From Microglena sp. YARC (lineage: Eukaryota > Chlorophyta > Chlorophyceae > Chlamydomonadales > Chlamydomonadaceae), in NCBI GenBank assembly GCA_022414725.1, contig JAJSRW010002878.1:18976-82975 (forward strand): a stretch of DNA of 64,000 nt, written 5' to 3'. Shown here one piece after another: positions 12,640-24,109 of this stretch. Every line of letters begins with the position of its first letter. Position 1 is the first letter of the stretch. A program made the translations under genes and the position numbers. The notes below the pieces were generated by a model. It made no database searches. It was not told the origin of the DNA and saw only the letters and a program-made list of their open reading frames with translations.

Positions 12640-13060
12640 TATTAAAAGGTATATTAATCAGGTGTTTCTCGTAACTGTAACTATGTAAGCTCTCTAAGGC
12701 TGTGTTTGAGAAAGGGAAGATAGAGAAGATTAGGAAGATACGCAAAACGAGTGAGCTATTAGTGCATGATTAATTGAGTATTAATTATTTCAAATTTTAA
12801 AAATGGACTAATATGATTTTTTAAAGGGCACCTTTCCTATAAAAAATTTTTCAAAACCATCGTTTTAAAGTAGTTTTGGAAAGCCGTGCATGGAAACGAT
12901 TTGAAAATCTATTATCTCTAGAAGGAAACGCTGCTAAATTTCCAAGTGAAGATTTGCGCTTTCCCCCTCACTGAGGCGAAAGCGAGCTGGCACTTGGGGG
13001 CTTCCAGGGCGAAGGCAGGAAGTGGAGGAAAGCGTGCGAGAAGCTGAACGAGATTTTCAT
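12640..13060. other. AT-rich stretch with a MITE-like fragment
   Basis: A stretch from about 12697 (GGCTGTGTTTGAG) containing TGATTAATTGAGTATTAATTA resembles another at 52857-52960. The two look like members of one short grass repeat. I cannot define ends or a target duplication, and see no gene. Confidence 0.3.
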
Positions 13061-14480
13061 GTTGTTGGTCAGAGTTGGACGGATGCTTGGTGACTCTGGT
13101 CCTTGTCCTACTCTACTCGCTGAATTCAATTATTCGTCGCTTTGGCTCCAGTCGTGATGCACCTGTACGTGTCGCCTTGATCACTTCCAATCAAGGAATT
13201 CGAGGAGTTCTACATGTAGGAGCGTCAAGCCTCATTGGTTCAAAATTGAACCAGAACAGAACAAAGCTTACTATCATGTTCCAAAGCCAGAGAATAGGCC
13301 TGCTACTCCTGCTAGAGAGCCCAGCATTCTTTTCTTGGAGGCCACGTCTCAAGTTGCCAAGTCAAGGCTTTTTATGTCACATACAGAATAGGCTACCTTT
13401 GGGGATTGATTAGACATGAAAGGAGTAAACATCCTACAGCAACCAGCAAGACGCGAGCAATGGATCCAACTTGCGCCGGGAGCAGACCACTAAGCACGCT
13501 ACAGCTTCAAGCTGGCCATTTTGGCTTTAATGATTTGCTAACTAAATCGCTTTCCTGCAAATTATAAGGCGTAGCATCAAGTTGTTGTCATGCAACTGCT
13601 TGCGTCTGCATACACAACAACGGATGCCTGTCATGCTTTTATGAGGCCCCTGCATAACTAATAACCAACAAATGGCACAGAAGTACACAACATCGATGTC
13701 AAACAAGACGCAAATAACACAAACACCTCTCGCAAATGGACAGGCATCTACAGCAGAAGGCAGCAGCTGCATGCTGCTACTTGTAGAACAAGTGGAGTAC
13801 GTGCTGTGCACTTGAATAAAATTTGGAGTTCATTAAAAAGCCCCAACTTGATTAAGCTGTGCGGCTCTGCCATGCCCATGCCCAAAAAGATTCGCCATCA
13901 GGTGGATTTAGTTAATTAACCGCTTGCTAACCATCGAAAGAAGAACCAAACCAATCCTTTCTCGGGACGCCACGAAAAAGAAGAAAAAAATGGAGAAGAA
14001 AAAATTGAGCTCCAAGATTCCCTAGCAAGCACCTTGAACGCACACCAACACCAGTAGTGCCGCTCTTTCTCCCATCTTTTGGAGGTTACTGCAGTTTTCA
14101 TGGCAGGATCCAGATCTTCTCCTCGTATTTTTATACTGCAGATAAACCTGGCACAGTGTGCTGACCTGCTGATAGTGCGGCCATGGTTTCGTCTGTGTCA
14201 TGCAATGACACATGCTTTGTTAAGTGGTCCCTGATCAGTGATCACCCAGTGCACAGCCGCGTGTACGTTTGAGTTGCTGCTCGGCTGGAGAAAAGTTGCA
14301 GTAAATTAAGCGTGCAAGTAAGTTAAGATAGGAGTATCTCATAGGCGTCTCGGTTAACACAGTAATCTATACCCAACAGGTATGACCAAGGAACTTGTGT
14401 ATCATCATTTCTACTAGGTTTGTAGTGTCTAGTGTGTATTCTCAATGCAGAGCCCGAGCCCGAAGTATCTTACGATCTTC
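13061..14480. other. No supported gene
   Basis: A 112-codon open frame (13075-13413, +) exists, but it has no recognisable domain and no splice context, so I do not call it. The rest is mixed spacer sequence. Confidence 0.4.
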
Positions 14481-14619
14481 CAGTATCTCAGGGCTCCTTT
14501 GATTTGTAGGAAAAATATAAGAATTTTGGAGGATTTCAATCCTATTGAAAAAAATTCTATGAAGGCCTTTGAAACAAAGGATTGAATCCTACCAATCATT
14601 TAAAATTGTATGGAATGGG

Positions 14620-15605
14620 TAATCCTATGCACAGTTTGGAGAAAAGTTAGCAAGAGGTCTAACATCTTGAACATTTCCTCTGAGTCTATCTCTCTCATCT
14701 GATTCCTGCATTTTTTCTGTGTCCAATCAAACGGTCATCACTGTGTTTTCTCCTTGTGTTTTGCCAAATTCTCTGATTTACAACTGTATTCCTGTCAACA
14801 ATCCCATGTTTTTACTTAATTCCTCTGTTTTTCATACTACGATTTCAAAAAAGGGGCTCTTTATAAAAAAATAAATCATCCTTAAGATAGAACGTGTTTT
14901 AAAACTGTAAAAAAGCTTTAATAGTATTATTTTTCTTATACTATTTCGCTTATGGCGTTATAAAATTTATATCATACGGAATGATATTTTTAAAACATGA
15001 ATCAAATTGAATAATCAACGTCTATATTACTGAAGGAAGGGGACTATATTGTTCAGAGAAGCAATAGGATCTATTACCATTTGATTTCTGAACCCTCGTT
15101 ATTCACTAATGGTGTTAATCCTATGCACAGGTTTGCGAGAGAAAAGTTTAGCAACGAGGTCTAACATCTTGGAACATTTCCTTCTGAGGTTATCTCTTCA
15201 ATCTGATTCCTGCATTTTTTCTGTGGTCCCATTCAAACGGTCATTCCTGTGTTTTTCCTTGTTGTTTGCAATCTCGATTTACAACTGTATTCCTGTTCAA
15301 TAATCCCATGTTTTACTATTCCTCTGTTTTTCATTACTACGATTCAAAGGGGGCTCTTATAAAAAATAAATCCTCCTTAAGATAAACGTGTTTTAACTGC
15401 CTAAAAAAGCTTTAATAGTATATTTTTCTTATACTATTTCGCTTATGGTTATAAAATATAGTCATACGAATGTATTTTAAACATGAATCAAAATTGAATA
15501 ATCAACGTCTTATATACTGAATGGAAGACTATCATTTTCAGAGAAGCAATAGGATCTTATTACCATTTGATTTCTGGAACCCTGTTATTCACTAATGGTG
15601 TAGTT
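14620..15605. repeat. About 490 bp segment present twice in tandem
   Basis: Copies at about 14620-15112 and 15113-15605 share landmarks in order: AATCCTATGCACAG, GATTCCTGCATTTTTTCTGTG, TTACAACTGTATTCCTGT, and AGAGAAGCAATAGGATCT. Divergence is dominated by single-base losses and gains in short runs. It lies next to a Tourist-like end (GGGCTCCTTTGATTTGTAGG near 14489). Confidence 0.75.
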
Positions 15606-16227
15606 TTTGTTAAACAAAGAGGTCTCCTAACAATGATCAAGTTTTAATTGACTTGGAACCAAAACATTTTGAATGAACAGAAAAGAAAAAAAAAGAGAGT
15701 AGGTGCTCTCCTATTATGTGTGCCATTTTAAAACATCAAAGGTTAGGTGCAAGATCACCGGAGAAAAGGAGTAATACAAGTACTAGTATTACTAGATTGG
15801 TCGATTGGTTCTGTGCACGTAGATGAAATCATGAAAGCATAATGATGTCAAAAGAGCTTGCGCAAGCAATTTCAGGTACTCGCTCATCACGAGCCGAGAA
15901 TGGATGGATGATCCAGCGAATTTTCTTGGGCAGATTTTGCTGGATGATGTGACTATAGTTGTACTCCACCCAACAGTGGGGCAGGCAGTTCGAGCGGTCC
16001 GGTTTTCTAAATAAGCTCAGTTTGGTGGATTGCTTTTGCGTTGGCAGTTACCCATTTGCTGTGTGCAAAACTCTGATTTTACTATGGTTGTTTATCGTTG
16101 TTGTTGGTCCCAAAACCGAGAACGATCTCTTTGGCCACCGACCCATTGGTCTGTTGCTTATATTGGGATGAACATTTTGTTGGTATACTGGCGTAGCATT
16201 TTTGTGATTGTTTTTATTCTTAAAATA
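15606..16227. other. No gene seen
   Basis: Intergenic sequence without supported exons or repeats. Confidence 0.4.
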
Positions 16228-16229
16228 TA

Positions 16230-16518
16230 CTCCCTCCATCTACTTTTGATAGTCATATTTCCAAATCTGAAAAGTTTATTTTGATAGGCATATTTTAATC
16301 CAACAACCTATCCTCTTAATGATTTTCTCAAATTTAATGCGTGACTCACCATTCTTCCACACATGATTGGCTACATGGGCATTGAGAAATGTAAATATTA
16401 ATGAATCGCTTATTTACGAGGAATGACTAATAGCATGTTTAAATGGATGATAAGTAGAATTACTTATCATTGGTCTGTGTGTCAAGATAAAATATGACTA
16501 TCAAAAATAGATGGAGGA
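16230..16518. mobile_element. Stowaway-type MITE
   Basis: The left end is CTCCCTCCATCTACTTTTGA and the right end is its near-exact inverse (TCAAAAATAGATGGAGG). TA lies immediately outside both ends. Length is 289 bp. The inner flanks also pair (ATAGTCATATTT / ATATGACTATC). Confidence 0.85.
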
Positions 16519-16692
16519 TATGATTAACAATCAAACATGATACGGTATTGACCATTGGACCCAAGTCCAAAATAGATCATTAGAGCTAATTGTGCATAAC
16601 AATTATGGTACGATTTAATATTCTTCTTCTTGTCATTCTATTTCAATTTTTTTAAGATAATAATTCACCCTGCTTTGTTTACCTCAAAGCTA

Positions 16693-16941
16693 CTAACAGT
16701 CCCAAAATATAAGTATTTTTTAACTTTGACATGATCTTTAAGATGCTACTTTGACTAACGATATCTATAAAAGTGAGATGTTTCAAATAAAAAGAGTTGT
16801 ATATTGTGTTTGTTTAATGATAAATATAGTAACATCAATTTTACATGGTTGATCTTTTTTATCTTTTGCTATTAATAGCTAAAGTTACAAATATTTGACT
16901 TGACACTATACTAATCATATTTATTTTTAGGACGGAAGAAG
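16693..16941. mobile_element. Degenerate Stowaway-type MITE
   Basis: The left end contains GTCCCAAAATATAAG and the right end contains GGACGGAAGAAG, the eroded form of the Stowaway terminus. TA flanks both sides. Internal pairing is weak, suggesting an old insertion. Confidence 0.55.
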
Positions 16942-17339
16942 TATACGAACCCATCACACCGTACTAGCACTTCCTAGTACTACTAAACTAGTAAAATACC
17001 CTACTCCATTTGTTTTCTTCTTACAGTGATGTACTTAGTGTATCAAATTGATCATCTCTGGGCAACTAAACAGGCAAGTACCTGTTGGCCTGACTGCTTG
17101 AGCCTGTCAAGTGCCGGAAGTTCACATGATTCTTCCATCATGCCCTGTCCGGGCACTTGCGCCAGCCAAGTCCCATCACATGCCACACATCGGCGTCACC
17201 TCATTTGATCCCCAAGCCACGAGTAAACCTTGACCAATCATAGCCCCATAGTCACAGAGCGCAGGTTTTATTCTACGCCTTTCTACGGTGTGACCTACGC
17301 TGTGGCGTTGGTAGGAACCGCAGGTGTTTGGGACGTTTA

Positions 17340-17570
17340 GAGCAAGGTGTAATAGTATAGCCCACTGCTAGCTCCAATATAGCCGATTCTAATAGCTAAT
17401 TTATACAATAGTTGCTTGCTATTACGATAATATATGGTCCCACCTGTCATACACATATTGTGTCTTGGAGTCCGTACTGCAGCTGGCTACAGATCTATAG
17501 CCTGCTGCTCTTCTCTCTCATCTTTTATCTCATTAAAATATGTTTATAGCTGGCTAATAGTTTGCTATTG
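17340..17570. mobile_element. MITE truncated by the adjacent LTR
   Basis: It begins GAGCAAGGTGTAATAGTATAG and shares its interior (TCCCACCTGT, AGTCCGT, CTACAGATCTATAGCC) with the element at 50711-51165. Its right end reaches TTTGCTATTG, where the family ends in the inverse of GGTGTAATAGC, but the LTR starts there. The last bases of the inverted repeat are missing and do not reappear cleanly after the LTR. Confidence 0.6.
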
Positions 17571-18678
17571 TGTAACACCCTGAAAAATTCGACCGACAAA
17601 AATCTAAACTCTAAAAATATGGGCCTTCAAAAACTTTTTAAATAAATTGCATCATGCCGATTTTATTCGCCTATTCCATTGGATTTTGATTTCAGAGTTT
17701 GTTGATCGTGAATAAAGAATAATTAATTAGGAATAAAATCTAAAATTAAATGAGCAAAATAAATAACTGAAATATAATTTTAAAATAAAGGTTGAGGTGG
17801 GGATAGAAATGAATAAAATATCATCGCAGTCATATTTGTATTAATTAAATCTAAATACGACGGAATAAGAATTAACCCTAATTAAAAATTCAAATAAATA
17901 TATAAATAAAATACGAGTAATATTAATCTAGAGTAAATCCATTGGTTAGAATGACACAAATATTGAGTAAACTTCATTTATACAAAATCCAGGATTTATA
18001 GAATCAAATTTACAAGAAATAGGCTAAAATGGGGATTAAATAGGAAAAGACACTATTCATCGGCCGCCAGGTGTTCGACGTGGTCCTCTAACCCAGCCCT
18101 CCTCTTTTCCCCTCTCTCTGTTGCCACCTTCACCACGCGCCGCCGCCCATCGCGCCTGGCCATCTCGCGCCCCGAGCCGCCGCGCGCCGTCGCCATCGTC
18201 TCCTGCCGCCGCGCCGCCGTCGCCATCGCTGCCTGTCGCCGTCGCCATCCCATCGCCGCTGCCCGCGCCGCGCCGCCGTCGCGTCGCCTCGTGCCACGCG
18301 CTTTTCGTGCGCTGGGTGTGCGCAACGCCGGTGCCCCGTACCTGTCGCGCGTCTGCGGTCGACACGCGCAGCGGGTCGCCAGTCAGCTGGCGAACCTAGA
18401 TTGGGGGCTGCGACCTCGACAGGCTTTTGTTGCGGCCAGCCGCGTCCCCGCTTTAGCGCGCCGAGCGATCGTGGTGGGGCGTCATTCGCCGCCTGGCTCG
18501 CGCCGGCGCCACACTGCAGCACCGTCGCCAGTCGCGCCAACGCTGGCTTGTCGGTCCGGGGCGCGGCGCTGTGTGTCCACTCGCGCCTCGCGCCCCGCCT
18601 GCCGCCCCACCCCCCGGAGGGACGCATCCGCCGCGTCACTCGCACCCGCCTTCTCTTCCTCTCCCTTACCCCTTCTCC

Positions 18679-18686
18679 TATAAAAG
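18679..18686 (+). promoter_or_regulatory. TATA box inside the LTR
   Basis: TATAAAAG lies directly downstream of a C-rich, TCTCCC-rich tract and upstream of a GC-rich leader. It is placed like the U3 promoter of an LTR retrotransposon. Activity cannot be judged from sequence. Confidence 0.45.
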
Positions 18687-21600
18687 CCCCACATTCTCCC
18701 TCTCCTGCGCTCATCTCCCCTCCTCTCCCTCTTCCCCTTCTCCACGCCCGCCGCGCCGCCGCCCTTGCTGTCGTGCCGCCGCATTCCGTACCCGCCGCGT
18801 CACCGCCTCAGGTGTTCCCACTGTTCCGTCGTCGCCGCCTCAGTGTGCCGCACTGTGTGCCGTCGTCGCCGCGCCGTCGTCCGCCACCGCCCGCCTTCGC
18901 CGTGAGCCGCTGCCCCCACCCTGGTTGTCGCCGTGCCGCCGCCGGTAAGAGGAGCCGAGAAGAGAGAAAGGGAGAAGCGGAGGAGAGAAGAAGAAGGAAG
19001 GAGGAGAGAAACCGGGAGGGAGAGAGAGAGAGAGAGGAAAAGCAAAGAAAACAAGAAAGGAAGGAAAAAGAAAAAGAAAGGAGAACAAAGAAAAAGGGAA
19101 ATAAAATAGGAAAATTAGAGGAGATTAGGAGAAGTTAAAAAAATTTAAAATAAAATTAGAATCTTGAATTACTAGAAATTATAGCTGAAAATTGCGAAAA
19201 TTTAGAATATAAATATGGATTATTCTTGTAATTTCTATAATAAATCAAATTCCGGTATAATTTAGATGTAATTAATAACTTAAGACAAAATAGATGAATT
19301 CTTATAGATTATATAGATTAAATTTTTGGTAATCTTATAAGTACATCGATTCACGGAGAATTCGGAATACTTAATTACTAGGGATGTTTAGCCGTGTGTT
19401 ATATTAATCGTTTATCATAGACTAAATTAAATTCGTAACCAATCATTCATTAAGATGATTTTTTTGGATTTGTCCGATATTATAAGCTCGCGATAGAAAT
19501 TTCTAACCTATTATAGGATATTTAAGTGCTCGGTAGATTTAAAATGTAAAAACTTTATGATAACAAAATATTTATTACCCGCAAAAATAGTTTAGGATGT
19601 ATAAATCGATAGATTGGTTGGCCCTAGTTCGCGAATAGTGAAGTTAATATAAAAAAGAGTCGACTTCGCATTCGACTTCCATTTGCGATATTATTGTGGT
19701 TTTTTATTTGAATTCTAACCCGAATTTCAACATCAAATTTTCGCAACGTAACTAAGAGCCCGAGGAGTTGCGGATTCCACAGTGAAGGCAAACCCGCAAG
19801 ACTTTGAACAAGCAAGTCATAAACAAAATCACTATGCTTTTGACATAGTTGATTCCCAAACATGCGAAAATTTATTTTTTATTTACAAATAAAAATTGCA
19901 TGCATGATGAACATCCTACTTTGTGATTATGCCTTGCCTTGATATCACTTGTTACCCTTTAAATCCTTGGTTACCATGATTTACGTATAAGTCCCTTAGT
20001 CAACTATGACAAATTGTCTTTTAGAAATGCTACTCCTAGATTTATGCATTAACTCATATTTATCAAATGCTATATGCTTGGGCAATTACCTTTGGGAAGG
20101 TAATTGAGATGCGGCATTGGAGACATGAGCGCCACAATTGCCATGATGTGGATGATATTGATTTGTGAAGAGAAATAAAATTTAAACAAAACTGTTTCGG
20201 ACTAGGCGGACTGGATAAGGACTTTGAGCTAACAGTTGTTCTGAATTTTAATCTGGATCATACCTTATCAAGCAGAACATATTCATATCATCAACATCAT
20301 CGCAATGTATGCTACCCGGCTCCACTTCCCCAGCTTACAAATGTAAGGCCAACCGGCACCATCGAGAATAAAGCATGAAAACGACCCTACAACCTGTAAT
20401 TTCTCGTTAGGATATATAGAACCTAGCGGATTAGATATCCGAGCGGAGGGCCAGTATCCCTGGCATAGATGGCTTCACCCCCGAGTGAGGCAAGCGTGCG
20501 CTACCAGTGGGGACAACCAGTTTGAGGTTAGGGCCCGGTAGGCGTGCCCTACAATCCGAGAGATTAGTCGCAACATCCGGATTTAGGGACTGCCATGAAG
20601 TGTGATGAGAGAAGAGAAACTTATAACATTGAACCATAATTTTAATATGATGTTGTGGAACTCATCTTTCACCGGGAGCGCCAGAACTCCCTCTCACTGC
20701 TAGAAACATGGGCTGACGCCTAGAGTGCATGAGGACTTTTAAGTTCATGGAGCGGGTACTCCAATGCGCCGAGGTTATCGGAAAAAGCTTTGCCGTGACG
20801 CGTCTATGTGTTTGGACGAGGCCTCATGTGTGGGCAGTGCGCGGAGTGCGGTACAAGTGCTACATCCACTGCAGTCGGAGTAAACCAAAATCTATTTCGA
20901 AATAGCCGTGCTCGCGGGTTATTGAGCACCGGGACATGTATTACACTTGGCTAGACTCTAAATTCTTAAACTTGTTGTGCGGATGGGATATTGCATGATG
21001 ATTTCATGCTGATGGAGCCACTTCCTGAGAGGCGGGGAAGGTGACGTCCTCAGGAAAAAACCAGTCGACTCAATAGGCGGGAAAGCTATCCTGAATCACA
21101 ATTGGATGTGTGGACAAGAACCGTCATTGTTAATATGAACACTGGTAATAAAAAAAATTTATCCAGTCTGTGCGTAGGTCTTAGCGTTGTGTGCAAAAGA
21201 ATTAACAAAACTTTGCTTTTGCGCAAAAGAATCATAAAGCCATTCCTCGAATACCCCCTGTTCATTATGCATTGTTGCTGTGTTGGCGCTGCTGAAGTAC
21301 GCGTTGTACTCACCCTTGGCAATATACAAACTTAATCAGAGGCCGGAGATGAAGCTTCGGAGGATCCCTATGCCTATTACCAGGAGGGTGATGAAGACGA
21401 TGACGCCCAGTAGGTCTCAGTTACGGTCGTTGCCTGTGGCAATGGCGTGCCGCTGCCTTAACTCCGCTGCTTATCCACTTCTGTTTTTGGAATGTATTCC
21501 GGACCGCTCGGTCCGATGATTTAAGACTATGCCTGCGGGCTTATGATATAATGATTCGTACTAGACACTCGTGTATGTGCACTTGGTATCTCAGCTACGA

Positions 21601-21787
21601 ATTCGTGTGTACCAGACTACTTGATCCAGGGAAATGGTACTGTTTGCACGATTGACTCCTGTTATAAAAACGGGGGTCGACATATTGTACCTGCTCTTAT
21701 TAGGTGGGGAGGGACATGGCCCTTTATTTTCTTCTTTTTCAGGGGATAAGCATTGTTTTATTTTTCTTTTGAAAAAAGTGGTATCAC

Positions 21788-22003
21788 CAGGATTTCCCTT
21801 ACCGTCGGCGCCGGAGTTACCGCACCCTGACGATAAGCACGGGTTGCCACGCGGTAACCGTGGCAAACTGTATAAAATTTATCATAATTTGAATTATTTT
21901 CTAAATTTATTTGAATTTTAATGGGGTTTCCGCGATTTATCTTTATCGTACCCTGGAGGTAAGTGCGATAACCGCACGGTTACCGCTGGTTTTGTAAACA
22001 TTG
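21788..22003 (-). mobile_element. hAT-like MITE nested in the LTR
   Basis: A 216 bp element starts CAGGATTTCCC and carries internal GCGGTAACCGTGG and CGCACGGTTACCG palindromes around an AT-rich core. It is flanked by 8 bp duplications, GGTATCAC (21780-21787) and GGTGTCAC (22004-22011), one mismatch. An 8 bp duplication is typical of hAT transposons. A second copy in opposite orientation lies at 45884-46101. It inserted nine bases from the LTR terminus. Confidence 0.75.
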
Positions 22004-22340
22004 GGTGTCACAAACTTATGAACTTTGAGTTTTTTGCGTAATCCATTTGCAATGTCTTATGGTGCTCAATATTAGCAATTTTTTCCTTCTAATTTGATAT
22101 CTCTTAGCCAAAATATAGAAGAAGCAATCCATCTGACATAGAGTTCATTTTGTAGTTGGAAGTAGCTTTTAGGTTTCTTATAGTATTAGATATATTGAAT
22201 CCATGGGTTGAAAAATCCTTAGTTGATGCGGTAGGTTGGTGTTGTTAGAGTTCGAATGCTTGAGTTGAAGAAACTATTTGTCCTCAAAAGTAAAGAAAAG
22301 TTATTTTTTGTCCAAAGGTAAAGAAAATTATTTTAAAGTA

Positions 22341-22725
22341 GAGTAAATTTCACAAAACTACACGTTTTGTGGTCCAAGTTACAGACAACCACACACACTT
22401 TGACACTTGGCGTTTAAGTACATATATTTTGGTAGTGTAGTTTCACAAAACCACACTATCAATGAATGGATTCACCCGTTGATATAACGTGGCTGTTCCA
22501 CTTAGGACAAGGACGTGGCACCCTATTACAAGCCATCGCATGAAATTAATAGGATGCCACGTCCCTCATCGTAGGTGGAACAACCACGTCATCTCACAAG
22601 TGAATCCATTCATTGATAGTGTGGTTTTGTGAAACCAAATATATGTATTTGAGTGCCAAGTGTCAAAATGTGTGTGTTTTAATGCAACTTGTATCATAAA
22701 ACGTGTAGTTTTGTGAAATTTACTC
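22341..22725. mobile_element. Foldback Mutator-like MITE with perfect 9 bp target duplication
   Basis: The two halves of this 385 bp element are inverted repeats over nearly the whole length. The left arm starts GAGTAAATTTCACAAAACTA and the right arm ends with its inverse. The arms meet near a pair of GACGTGGCA / TGCCACGTC words. The 9 bp TTTAAAGTA flanks both sides exactly (22332-22340 and 22726-22734). A 9 bp duplication with long inverted arms is the Mutator-like signature. No transposase is encoded. Confidence 0.85.
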
Positions 22726-22734
22726 TTTAAAGTA

Positions 22735-24109
22735 TAACATAAATCTTGGCAATAAAAAGTTTTATATGGGAGTTGAAAGTTTGTGTTCGTTTTACTTGAA
22801 AGCTTTTTCTCGAGATGAAAAAGTGATTTGGTGGTGGCAATCTAAACAGGATGAGGCAATTTTTCCTCTACTTTCAGTAATATAGGATAATTGCTAAAAG
22901 CAACATAGTAAAAACATTTTGTTAATTCAACTATTATACCATTATTCTTTTATTCTAAAAGAGACCTTTCGATGATCTACCGTTGGATCAGCATCACATG
23001 GATCTATGTCTACCTGTACCCTTTATATAGCCCTTCTTTCCTCTTCACACCCTAACCCTAGTTCCTAATACCTCCTAAACCCCTCCACGCCGCTGCGCCG
23101 CCGCCGCCACACCACCCTCATGCTTAGATCTTGCCAACAATTCAGGCGGAATGATGTTCTTCCTCAATAGAGTAGAGATGGACGCGATTTGTACTCACTA
23201 GTTTCCTGTTCTAAAGGTTGCTCTTTCTAACTATCTATAGTATTCTTCTAATAGTACCAGACCTCCTTTTGCGCGGAGCATTTTGCCGGAATTTCACGGG
23301 AATTGAGTTGATTCCTTGAAATTCCTGTAAAATTCCTGCGTTTCCAAAAAGAGCCCTCATGTTGAATATCCCTGGCCCTGGCCCCCTAGATCTGAGGATC
23401 GCTTAGCTTCTATAACTTTCGATATTCATCGTTTTCCAGACCGAAGGTGGAAGTTGCAAAACGTTGCGGATTGCCACCGGTAGATCCACAAAAAAAAGAG
23501 CATCACATGCGAAAATCATAATAAGCCGCCTTCGAAGCCGCTTATTGGAGCATGATTAAAACAACAATCAGTTGGTAAAGAAAATCAACTATTTTCCACC
23601 TATTAAAGTCTTCAATTTATTCATTGTGCATCCTTTAGATTGTATAAATTTCTATTGAGATAGGTAGCTAGCCCTGTTATATATTTTCAAGGAAGACAAA
23701 TGGAAATAAAAAAATAAGCATGGATGGCAAGACATATAAATTTTTTTTTCAAATACCATTTGATTGTCCTAATATTTCTTATTGATTCGTTTCATAAATA
23801 ATGAAATGATGTTCATTTTCCCAATATAATATATATTATACGACATATATATGCATAGATGTATGCTAATTATAACCAATGGCAGTGGCACTAATGCAAC
23901 ATTCGAGAAAACGAGATTTGTGTGTTGTGGATTGACTAATTTTCATGTTTTGATATTGATTCTGTTAAAAAAGAACGTGTGAGGTATATATATATTGCTC
24001 TTGACATACTTGTGATAAACAACTAATTATTTAAGATTCACTCTTTTATTTTGAACTTTGAGTCGGCAAATTTATACTAGAATGAGAACTGTTGTCCATC
24101 TGAGACATA
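22735..24109. other. Intergenic; promoter-like patch at about 23020-23110
   Basis: A TATA-like TTTATATAG (23023) is followed by CTAACCCTAG, a plant telo-box-like word, and then by a short CGCCGC-rich leader. Together these resemble the 5' end of a ribosomal-protein-type gene. No open exon follows, so it may be a promoter fragment or dead gene start. Around 23270-23350 is a fragment of a MITE with GGAATTTC / GAAATTCC words. The rest is AT-rich spacer. Confidence 0.3.

Larger units (their letters stand above)
17571..22012. mobile_element. Long LTR, probably a Ty3/gypsy solo LTR
   Basis: It starts TGTAACACCC and ends GGGTGTCACA, a 9/10 match to the inverse of its start, with the 5'-TG...CA-3' form of LTR ends. 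It holds a GC-rich block (about 18060-18960) with a TATA box (TATAAAAG at 18679-18686). AT-rich DNA and typical grass gypsy-LTR text follow (about 19900-21540). No gag, protease, reverse transcriptase or integrase is visible in any frame, so only one LTR is present. I find no 5 bp target duplication (TATTG left, AACTT right), so it may come from recombination between elements or have lost a flank. The 4.4 kb includes a nested 216 bp MITE. Confidence 0.6.

Noticed and set aside
13075..13413. 112-codon plus-strand open frame
   Set aside because: No domain, no splice context, unremarkable composition; consistent with chance.
18053..19138. Long overlapping open frames on both strands (up to 245 codons)
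   Set aside because: They lie in the GC-rich part of the LTR, are simple Arg/Pro/Ser or Lys/Glu-rich text in several frames at once, and include purine-rich low-complexity DNA. No domain is visible.
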